From positions 12,436,913-12,500,912 of the forward strand of contig JAJEKV010000024.1 in the NCBI GenBank assembly GCA_021234155.1: a DNA stretch of 64,000 bases, given 5' to 3'. Source of the DNA: Isoetes taiwanensis. Lineage: Eukaryota; Streptophyta; Lycopodiopsida; Isoetales; Isoetaceae. The translations under genes were made by a program, and so were the position numbers. Under the pieces are notes generated by a model. It was not told where the DNA came from. It did not search any database and saw only the letters and a program-made list of their open reading frames with translations. This document shows positions 22,732-32,358 of the stretch, in pieces (within the stretch, counting starts at the first letter, position 1; the number at the start of each line of letters is the position of its first letter).

Positions 22732-24956
22732 TTTTTTTTTTTTTTTTTTTTGGGGGGAGGGAGAGGGGTGGTGGGTGATGACGGTCAGAGTAGTATATTA
22801 CACGCAAGAGATTACATAGTAATATGCAAAATAGTGCCAAACTAGTGTACTGGCAATCCAAGCCAATGCCTAAATCCTGAAAACCACCTCCACAAGAGGG
22901 AATTAGCAGTTACAAAATGTTTCAAAACTTAGATAATCGAAATAGATAATTAAGTAAATTAGAAAGTTTTAAAGCACTTGGTTTCATGAGTTTTTCAGAA
23001 CATGGGACCCTCATACAGCCTCTAGCTTTAAAAATCAATCATCCCATCTATGATGGCAAAAACATCCTGTATATGCTGATGTAGCATCCAATCAAGTTCA
23101 TTAGGGCCATATCCAGTGGAATCCAGAAGATACATGATCCATGAATTCTGGGCCGCCCTGTGAATTTTGAGCTTCTTCTTGAAATATTTCTTCAATTCTT
23201 GGTTGAAGTCCCATATGTCCTCCTCCTGCAACAGCTTTTTGAGTGTGATAACTGAGTACTTCAGTCTTGACCCAATAGAGGCCTTCAATTGCCTCTTGAC
23301 GATTCAATCAATTCTGTCCCACATTGTATCATAGCTAGTCCCTTTAAGCATTCTGTGAGCCACGACCATTTCATAAGGGCTAATTGGAATTTAGACTTGA
23401 GATCATTCAAGTTTAAGGCCACTTGTGATACACCCGCAACATAAGGTTCTAATTAAAGTTACAATCATGATTTAAAAAAGCAAAGAGATTCTGTTTTGAC
23501 TCAGGAGGGGCCCATGATGGATTGCTTATCCATGACCAGAAGGGACGGACAGAAAAATATGTGATTGGAGGAGTTTATTGCCCCAAAACCTAATGGACAT
23601 CTATTTGATACCTGATGATTATAGAAAAATAGGTATGCATTGGTTTTACGGCTTTAGTTTAAGACAAACAATCTGAACAAGACAACCTTCTTGCCACAAT
23701 GCAAATTTTCAACCCTTCCTAATGATTGAGGCAGCCTATTCTTGGGGGCAGTTCCAAACTGTAGACACATTGAGTGTGCAGTCCTTCAGAAGCAGAGGAT
23801 ATACTTTTGGCACGTTGTATCCTTTACCTAGACATTCCCAAAACTCCCTTTGACATCCAATTCTAGGTAGATTTTGGGTTAATAGCTGAAAGATTCTTTT
23901 GTTTGTTGTTGTATCCACTACATCGGAGATGTCCTCCCATGTCTTCCAACCAGAAGTTGTTCTCAAGTTGTTCAGGTCACAGAACCCTGCCTACTTCCAT
24001 TCCTTGTATTTAATAGAGTGTTTGAAGGCCAAACGACCCTCTCCCTCATCCACAAGGTCGTGGTGCTAGAAGAAGCTGAATTCACCTGAGATTTCTGCCA
24101 TTGGATAAGCCCTAAAGCACAGAAAGTTTTCATTCCAAGCTTGTATTATCTTGCCATGACTTTGGATGTGCCTGGTCCTGTCTTGAATTGGTAGAAGGCA
24201 GGGTCAGGCAACTGATGTGGCAGAGAGGAGCCCCCATGCAAGGATGTACATTGGATCTAGTATTCGGTGGGTTTCAAGCAGGAGAAGGGGATGTGGAAGA
24301 TAATGATCTCTACACGAGTTTGGCAGCTAAGGCTTGGGCTTGTATGACAAGGTCTTTGCAATCCATCCCTTCAAGCTTTTTGAGAAACACCATACTGTTC
24401 CAAGATGGTATCTGAGCGCCTTGCCATATGAAGTTCCTCATTACAACCTCCAATTCGTTGTAAGATTTTTTATCAATAATAATAGCAGAAGAAAAAAACA
24501 CATGAGTACTTGCTATTAAATTGTTTAGAATTTGAATTCTCCCTGCCAATGAAAGAGAACATCTGGATTCTTTTTTTCATTCTTGTAACCACTGGCTCCC
24601 ATAATCCATGTAGGTCCATGTTGAGAGATAATGGGAGGCTCAAAAACTTGGTAGCTGAATTGTGGCTAGTGACTTTAATTCTTGAAAGTTCAAGGATTGT
24701 TGAGTCTAGAAGAATATTGCATTTCTCTTTGATCAAAAGTACCATAGAGGATCTACCAAATTTCTCCAACATGTCTATGAAGTTACTTACGTTAACTCTA
24801 TCATTCTGTAAGAAGACAAATGTGTCTAATACATACTGCATGATTTATAGTCTACCCAGGCCTTCAGGGAGATCAAGACAATGAATTAAATTTCTTTCAT
24901 GAGTGTTAAAGTAGCACAGGTCACCATATCAACCACTATCAAAAATAGGTAAGGGG

Positions 24957-25007
24957 CAAGGAAGGAAGGAAGGAAGGAAGGAAGGAAGGAAGGAAGGAAG
25001 GAAGGAA
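24957..25007. repeat. (GGAA)n microsatellite
   Basis: About 12 uninterrupted GGAA units at the junction between LINE RT sequence and the foreign insert. Confidence 0.95.
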
Positions 25008-25262
25008 TTTTAACGTCCACGGAACCCAATCGGGTTATGGGACCAGAACAAACAAAGGGGGCATAAGCCCTAACAGAACAGAGGGCCGAAGCCCTAAAAA
25101 CAGAACATGGGGTCTAAGCCCCGTTACAACACACAAATAAAGGAAACTGAACCAACCCAAAGAACAGGGAGCCCGTGGCTATGCCAAAACTGTCCAGGGA
25201 TCAGCCGACCACTGGGGCAATCCTAGCTCAACCCCCTGGTCTAATATGGAGAAAAAAAAAAA
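24957..25262 (+). mobile_element. Unclassified ~300-bp insertion with A-rich end
   Basis: Interrupts the LINE RT between the LNGAPF and CPL..YLF blocks. It starts with the GGAA array and ends with an A-run (25252-25262). It contains three spaced variants of TAAGCCC/GAAGCCC (near 25060-25120). The A-rich end suggests a poly(A) retroposon in plus orientation. No tRNA-type boxes or clear target duplication are seen, and about 30 bp of LINE sequence is missing at the site. Confidence 0.45.
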
Positions 25263-26160
25263 CAAATGGCGCACCATTTAACATTACTGTTGAAAAACCA
25301 ACAATATTGGACCATATAATCTTGTCAATCATCCTCTGACTAAATCCAAATTGAGCCACAGATGTGTCCAGCTTAGAAGCATGCAGTTCTGGTTGGATGT
25401 TCTGTTCTAGCGTAGGTCCTCGTATCCTTCAATGAAGTTATCCAATATACTCCTACCTGGTAGAAATGCAGATTGAATAGGGTTGATCCTTTCCTTCAAG
25501 ATCTGAAATCCCCACAAAAAATCTTATTATTTAAAAGGCTTGTATTAAACTTGAATGGTACAATTTCATCCTTTCTGTGGCAATTTACTAGTTCCAAGAA
25601 TTTGGGGATGGTGATCTGAGATCGAATTGATGTTGTCATTGGTAACCACAAGGTTATCCCATCCATCTAATGAGGAGATATTGGTGTAGAATCTGTCCAC
25701 TCTATCAGTGCCAGACCTCTTGTTGCTCCATGAGTATGTGTTAGATGAAGAGGGGGCTTGATATATGAAGTGCTGCAAACCCAAGTGTTCATGGTGTAAG
25801 CAGAGAGACATGACGATTGAAGGATCATTGTGCAGTTGAGAGTTTGAATGGAGTTAAAGGCCTAAGATCTTTGTGAGCCTTTAGCAAGATCTTGTGGTTA
25901 CTTAATAAACTTGATACTATGGATTATTGGAGCGTGAAGCATTTGATTGTATATAGTTTGATATTATACTCTTTGAGACTGGTGCATATACGTGTTTATT
26001 GGATATGGTTGAGACTAAAGATTCAATTCTCTACCTTGAGTTTCGTCTTGAGAATGCTTTTGCATTGCATAAAATTCATGCATACCAACTTCTTAGTATT
26101 CATACAACTCTTAATGGGATCTAAGGTTACCTGGAGGGTTAACCCGGCAGGCCCGTCATA

Positions 26161-26264
26161 GCATGGAAGCTCATAGGAAAGCACAAGATCTTTTTTAATA
26201 GATGCCTGCATGGCATGGAAGCTCATAGAAAAGCACAAGATCTTTTTTAATAGATGCCTGCATG
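26161..26264. repeat. 52-bp tandem duplication
   Basis: Copies at 26161-26212 and 26213-26264 with one mismatch (AGGAAA against AGAAAA). Immediately downstream a second, 38-bp period repeat occupies 26280-26351. Confidence 0.9.
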
Positions 26265-26359
26265 GCAGGTATGTCACATATAGAACTTGTAGTTGTAAAG
26301 TTTCATCCCACTATGTTATAGAACTTGTAGTTGTAAAGTTTCACCCACTAAAAGAACCA

Positions 26360-26495
26360 TAATCTTACGGGCCCTTGCAACTCTTCTAAATGAGTCATTT
26401 GCAACAGAATCTTTTGAGGCTAGAACAGGTTTTGAACTCTGAAGGGGATCACCCCAATCCAAGGCCTAACCACTAGAGCACCACCGCGATGGGCA
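26360..26495 (-). mobile_element. tRNA-like SINE head (candidate)
   Basis: On the minus strand, GGTGCTCTAGTGGTTAGG resembles a tRNA-derived A box. About 30 bp later, AGAGTTCAAAACCTG resembles a B box (GGTTCGAATCC type). Spacing and order match the head of plant tRNA-derived SINEs. The B box is eroded, no cloverleaf is preserved, and the tail is not delimited. A full tRNA gene is unlikely. Confidence 0.45.
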
Positions 26496-26499
26496 GTTA

Positions 26500-28539
26500 G
26501 CAACTTCTTGTTGAATTTTCTTGATGGCACGACCTGGCTTTGATGCACATGGGTTATGTAGCCAACCAACCAAAAGAAACCTAGAACAATCCAGCTGGAC
26601 ATGTACTCATGTTGAATATTCTCTATTGTAGGGTATCTTGGAGCTTCTAACATGGAATTTTAATGAAGTAGATGCCGTCTTCAATACTTGCCTTTTGTTT
26701 AAAGTCTAAGCAAGGGAGAATCCTGGATCAATACAGAATTCAAAATGCACCAGCAACATTACATATTATAATAAGTATAAGGAATATGGCGAGCATGATT
26801 TTTGCTCGATATACTAATATAATTACCATAAGCCACGATGCTCCTGCATGAGCGGGATGCTACATAGATTGTGGGCTTATGATTTCCTAACCAACAATGA
26901 CCTAAGAGCAGCAAAAGAACTTGAGATAATTATGGTATTACATTTTGTTTAAAGAATAGAATAGAATCTTATGATTCTGCTATAATTTTATTACTACACA
27001 TTCTAGTGTTCAATGGGAGTCATGGTTCTTATGTGGTGGTTATCAATAGAGCGAGGCATAAATTTGTAGTTAGGCCCTCTTATATAGGAACTAGAAATTA
27101 CAACTTTGTTTCAAAAGTTTGCACACATAATCATTCAAGCATGTACCATGGAATGCTTCTTCTTGCATTTGGGAGAAAGCATCGTCTCGGCATATTATGG
27201 ACTTAGTTCTATACTTTCTTTGTGGCATGTGAAAATACATCATTAGATGAACCAATATTTAACTTTGATAACATTTAGATCATATTGGTGCATTTGATTA
27301 GCAATTCATTGAGATACTTCTTCAAAAAAGCTCCTTTCTTGCTTAAACTTTTTTCTAGATTTGAGTGAGAGTACTATCTATCTATTATGTTCAATTAAAA
27401 TATTATTCCAATGCCACTCCATATATCACTCAAATAACTGTGGGTTTGGCACCCTTTTGCATGGCTACATCTGCACTAATCGTTTAAAGATCATACTTCA
27501 CGGGCATAACTACTGAAAAAAAGCCATATATTTATTCAATATATGGTAGAGTGGCTCCTGTTTGCTCTTATGTGTTCTGTGTTGAAGCTATCCAAGCCTT
27601 TCCCCAAGCTTACTTTAAGACTCCTAGATTAATAATAATAACTAGCAGAACTGCAGGGTTGAGAAGAAGGTTAAGTAGATGGATTGGAGTTGGTATTTTA
27701 ATGGTAGTAATTTGAATTTTGGCGGCATGCTAAGAGAATATGTATTAATATATGAATCTTACATAAGAAAACAAAATCTATGTGTTGATATTAATATATG
27801 AATCTTACATTGCACATCCCTTATGAATCAATCCTGTGCTCGAACCAATCCTGGGGATACGTCATAATGCTGCAAGTAGGACTGAATCATATGTTGATGC
27901 TGGAGGTTAAAATCTCTGAGATAAGTCAGACTTGTTAGTCAGAAAATGCTCACGTTTACTATTATGCATTATATGGGCCTCTACACAGCCCAGTAGGGGT
28001 ACTTTCTCTTCACTCTTAGCATGGGCATGATCATGTAGATGGCTACCAGACTTTATAATATCCTCTAAACCATCTTCCATGCCTTCCTTAAGTGTGAAGG
28101 TCAGCTTCTCACTTCTGATGGTGATAAAAACCTATTGGTGCATACAATTGCTAGAAAGGAAACTCAACAATGTCAATAAGCTTACCTACTATTTCAATTC
28201 TAATAAAACACTCAATATACCAGCTGTAATGAACCAAACAGCACATGAATATTTCATACAACAAAGAAATAAAGCACTGCCAACCATCTTGAGGATTATC
28301 TAGTGGCTCAATTCCGAACATTGGTGGAGCTCTTGTAGTAGGCTAGGATAACCTTCAAACTTTGTTAAACTACTGCTTTTCCAATTGCAGCACAATGCAA
28401 AACTGGATATCAATTTTTAATTTGCACATGAGATGGGGCCAATCACATGAAACGGCATGAGCATGGCCAACTAAAACCGACAGGTCTTGTCTATATCATG
28501 GATAGTCTTGCGGCATGTTTTTAGAAATAATTCGGTTAC
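26500..28539. other. Intergenic, nothing recognised
   Basis: AT-rich sequence. Open frames near 27010-27206 and 28080-28303 (+) have no recognisable domain. No RNA gene seen. Confidence 0.4.
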
Positions 28540-30680
28540 TCTTCCTTCTCAAGTCTGGCTGATTGCTGGATTCCACACATCATCTTGTACATTATCTTCA
28601 ATCCCCAAAACATGTCTTGCAGCCCATTTTCCACTTTCTAAATCACCATGAATTTTGCAGGCAGCAATGAAAACCACCCATGATGAGCAATCGACATGGA
28701 TAGGCATATTGTTGATATAGTCTGCTCATCTAACTGTCCTGCTCTCCCAATGATGTCAATCATGGAATGGTTGTGCTCAGCAACTGCCACGATTCTATAA
28801 TCTCCTTCCATCAAAGAAGTAGTGGAACCCAACATCTACCAATCCTGCATGACTGCATCCTGAAAAGATATTAAGAAATGTAACTGCATGAAGTTCCACC
28901 CCTTCAACATACATCTGGTTCAAGAAAAGAAGGGCATTCATACACTGGCCATGTTGGCTATATGCCGCAACAATGTTATTCCACAATACTGCATCATGCT
29001 CTGGCATTTCATAAAATCCGGCAGGCACTGTTCAAACTACCTTGCTTGCCATACATATTGATAATCATATTTTCCATGTATTTGACAGACTCAGATTGCT
29101 CCCCTAAGCTGCAAGCATGAGTAAAAGAATTTTCTGACAAAATTGCCTGCTCGGTACAGAGGTCAGGCATGTGAGCTACAGTTTCAACGTCTGACATGAT
29201 ATGATCCTTGAACATCTCATAAAACAGTTTCAGTGTATCATCAGTGTGCCCATGTTGCATATTGCACTCCATGTAATAATGTCTTTATCATGCATTTTCT
29301 AAAATACTTTTTCCGCATTTTCAAGACTACCACAATTATTATACATGGTCAGGATGGCTGTTCCCATGATTAGTTCTGAACTATAACCATGTTCAGTGAT
29401 TTGTTTGTGAATCAACACGCCCTGCGCTAAATTACATGTACTTGCACAGGCATCTAGCATCAACAATGCACATAAATGTGAACTTATCAGGTCCTATATT
29501 TTCAGTGTACATTGTGTAATAAAGTTGAATGGCCTGTCTTGCATGCCCATGCTGCACGTGGGTCATAATCAAGGAATTCTAGGTGATAATATCCCAAGTG
29601 TTCATGTTGCCAAAGACAATGCATGCATCTCTCAAGCTTCCACATTTGTTATACATATTCACAAGTGCATTCTCAAGAACAAGGTCTGACTTGAATTCAT
29701 GTTTGATAATGTGAGCATGGATCAAAAAGCCTTGAGACAACATGGATGAATTGCTATAGGCATCAAGCAAGTTAATGAAAGTTATTTTATCTTGAACTAC
29801 ACTTTCCAATTGCATAGTCTCAAAAAGTAAAAAGGAATTCCTTGGATACCCCTGTTGGGCATATGCTGCAATTAAGACATTCCATGGTGCTGCAATGGCA
29901 GACTTGGGCAGCTCATCAAAACAGCTTGTGCATCTGGCAGACTACCACATTTGCCATACATATCAACAAGGCTTGTAGATAGTATTGGGTCTGATTGAAA
30001 CAAGATCTTAGGAATGCTTGCATGGACAAGTCTACCCTCTGTAAGATTTCCAAGAGAAGAACATCCAGCAAGGGCAGTAGTAATTGTTACCTTGTCAGGA
30101 TTTATGCCTTCCAGTTGCAGTTTTTGAAAGAAGAAAATAGTATCCTTCCCATTTCCATCCTGCACATAAGCTCCCATCATAGAATTCCAAGAAACTATAT
30201 CTCGAGCTTGCATTGCATCAAATATCTTCCGTGCATTTGGAGTACTTCCACACTTTCCATACATACTAACAATAGCAGTGCCTAGAACAGCATTCAGTAC
30301 AAGACCACTGTCAAGAATATGTGCATGTACCAGTTTACCCTCTGGTAAGGCAGCCAGTTTAGAGCAAGAAGTTAAAAGTGCAAGGAAAGGTTATCTTGCT
30401 TGGCGCCTGAATCGCATACACTTGTCTAAAAACTTGCAAAGAGCACCTATCATGACCATGGTCAGAAAATGCTACTATCATCATATTCCAAGATATTGTA
30501 TCGCGGGTAATCATGGTGTTAAATGACCTACAAGCATCATCTAGACTTCCACAATTGCTATACATACTGATGAGTCCATTCTGAATAATAAGAAATGACC
30601 CAAACTCACTTTGATCAATGAAGGCATGAATTACCTTAGCTTTTGACAGGAATCCTAGTAATTTCGTCATATCTCCTGCC
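28540..30680 (-). pseudogene. PLS/E-class pentatricopeptide repeat gene, broken
   Basis: PPR proteins of this class act in organelles on specific RNAs. From about 30680 downward the minus strand reads as consecutive repeats: NGLISMYSNCGSLDDA, SWNMMI..FSDHGH, MYGKCGSTPNARKIFDAM, SWNSMMGAYVQDGN, VDMYGKCGSLPDAQ, ITFINLLDAYSN, VNMYNKCGSLRDA, LWNNIVAAYSQHGQ and ends with an E-type segment (SMIDIIGRAGQLDEQ, then WVVFIAACKIHGDLESGK). The open frame changes at least at about 30360, 29870, 29580, 29270, 29010 and 28795. The N-terminus and any organelle transit peptide are missing, because kinase sequence lies directly upstream. About eight repeats are recognisable. Confidence 0.88.
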
Positions 30681-30682
30681 AT

Positions 30683-31114
30683 TCAAGCATAATTCCTCAA
30701 AAAGCCGGATAGCACCAAAAGCGCATACACAGCACCAAGGGCATAAATTCCCCACTTGCATTTGCTTCCTAAACGAGCAGCTTCTTGAAGAGTTTCTTTC
30801 AAAACCTTTTCCTTTAACGGTGATCCCATATCAGAAAATGAAAAGCTTACCTCTCCTTCGAATTGCATGGATTTGAGCTTGATCTGTTGCAAATTTAAAG
30901 CAGTAAAGGCGAGTAAAATGCCAAAATCGAGACCCATTGCTGTCATCGTCACCGAGCCGCCTTGATGATCAATGTGGGCGCCCAAGGGACAAATCCTATA
31001 GGGGGAAGCGACAAATTTCAGATCTTCAGAATTTAATAGATTTGCTTCAGGTTGAAGATGGTCCGGCGATGGCCATGAGGCCGAGATACGACGAGGGATT
31101 GCCGTCGCGGGCAT
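30683..31114 (-). pseudogene. GALAK: Galacturonokinase-like 5' fragment (GHMP kinase family)
   Basis: Galacturonokinase phosphorylates free D-galacturonate in the salvage of pectin sugars. The frame starts with ATG at 31114. Around residues 35-55 it has VASPYRICPLGAHIDHQGG, the family's N-terminal substrate motif, then GILLAF, SMQFEGEVSFSFSD and WGIYALGAVYAL, closely matching the order of plant galacturonokinase (Arabidopsis At3g10700). The frame then ends (LRNYA-stop) and PPR sequence starts at once. The glycine-serine ATP-binding motif and the C-terminal half are absent here, and no further exon is evident to the left on this strand. It is either a truncated pseudogene or exon 1 of a gene with a very long intron. 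No good donor site marks the end, so I favour truncation. Confidence 0.7.
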
Positions 31115-31561
31115 CTCCGGAAGACCATCTAATGGAATTTTCTTTACTTTCTAATTTTCCTAACCGTAGATGCGAAAATAGACAGATCTAACGGCATAGA
31201 ATCAATTTGGCTTATGTGGCACGACACGTGACATAGCTAAGAATGCAGGAAATCGGGCAGGGGGGGTTAGGCAACCCTGCTAATAAAAAAAAAGAAGGTT
31301 GGGACGCACAATTTGAAAAAAGATTTTGCTTTTTGATGGTTTTCTTGTCTCACTTAAGACGTGAAACTTGCAGCCCGAATTAAATAACCAGTGAACTCGT
31401 ACTAATGAGCAATTAACGGCAGAGATCTTACAATAGTTGATCCGGGTTACAACAGCCGTGGATTTGAGAAAGCGCGGGAAGCTCAAGGGCAAAGGAAGCT
31501 TGTAGGGTACGACATCTCATTTATAAGCTCATTTCTTCTCGATTCTTCTAAGCTTTTGGCT
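31115..31561. promoter_or_regulatory. Divergent intergenic/promoter interval
   Basis: 447 bp between the start codons of the kinase fragment (-) and the unknown gene (+). A TATA-like TTTATAAG lies at 31520-31527, about 35 bp before the plus-strand ATG, so the leader would be very short if it is used. Confidence 0.5.
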
Positions 31562-32358
31562 ATGGCTATGGCTATGGAGATAACGTTACACAATCCCGGT
31601 TCGTCAAGTTCTTCAAATTATGAAACGGCACTTGTCGATGCTGCATCATCGCCTAGCAGCCAGTCTTCTTATGATGCAATTCCTCTTTCTGTGCCTCAAA
31701 ATTCTTCGCCAGTTTTTAGCAGCGCTATGGGATCTACATTACCATTTCTAAATTCTTCATCTTTTCTGGAAAAATCAGTGTGCTGTACGCCATCCTCAAA
31801 TGATCTGGCTTCATCTCAAGGAATTTCTTTTCGGCCAAGGCCTTACTCCTATGAAACATTCGCCAAACAAGCTAATCTTAGCGAAGACAGAGCTCTGGCC
31901 GTCTTGGAGGCCCTGCCTCCCCTTGTCAGAAAATATTTTCCGGATTTAGACTCTACTTGGGCGAAGCAGCCTTCTCAGGTTAAAGATCGAGTAATTTTTC
32001 TTCTTAAATCAGAGCTCGGGGATGGCGATTGGAAAAGGCATGCCGTTATCGATCGCATGGGTACGGCGTTTAATAATCGGAGATCTATGGTGATGCGGGC
32101 CATTTTTGCAGGCAAGCCTAGGCCATTTTGGTGCAGTGAAAAGGCTTGGAATGGTCTTCTGTTGAAATGCCTTAACTCAGAAATTTCCAATTCTCGATCA
32201 GTTGTAAGTAGATTGTTTTCTCTTATTCTCTGTATTTTTTTCTAGAGCTTTTGCAAACTGAAAACTTATATTCTGGTTCTAATATTTGGCAGGAAATGGC
32301 GCACCCTTCTAGCCATGCTCCGGTGGTTACTTTGCCGTTTGCAAGCGTAGTTCAATAG
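31562..32358 (+). CDS. Unknown 235-aa plant protein, two exons
   Basis: Exons 31562-32203 and 32292-32358 (coding from 32293), joined by a GT..AG intron in phase 0, ending with TAG at 32356. The start is the first of four closely spaced ATGs (MAMAME). Residues 1-95 are Ser-rich and low-complexity. Residues about 96-210 look like a folded domain: YSYETFAKQANLSEDRALAV, LPPLVRKYFPDL, then WKRHAVIDRMGTAFNNRRSM and a Trp-containing end (FWCSEKAWNGLLLKCL). The short second exon encodes EMAHPSSHAPVV and a tail. I do not recognise the family. The frame is open across 214 codons with clean splice signals, unlike the surrounding relics. A nuclear, DNA- or protein-binding role is only a guess from the Arg/Lys-rich helix-like region. 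Confidence 0.7.

Larger units (their letters stand above)
22732..25830 (-). mobile_element. Second L1-like LINE with poly(A) tail, internally rearranged
   Basis: Minus strand, 3' end marked by a T-run (22732-22751 on plus, a poly(A) tail). Recognisable pieces: endonuclease end near 25811-25560 (YSWSNKRSGTDRVDRFYTN); RT segment near 25490-25420 (QSAFLPGR.ILDNF); a thumb-side segment near 25260; CPL.PYLF near 24940; and after the catalytic region LPLSLNMDLHGLWEPVVTRM, GREN, FIWQGAQIPSWNSMVFLKK and a tail to about 23030. The YADD region is degenerate. A foreign insert lies at about 24957-25262. The 5' part of ORF2 and ORF1 are missing. Confidence 0.75.

Noticed and set aside
24957-25007. GGAA array as a CRISPR-like or regulatory repeat
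   Set aside because: It is a plain tetranucleotide microsatellite without spacers.
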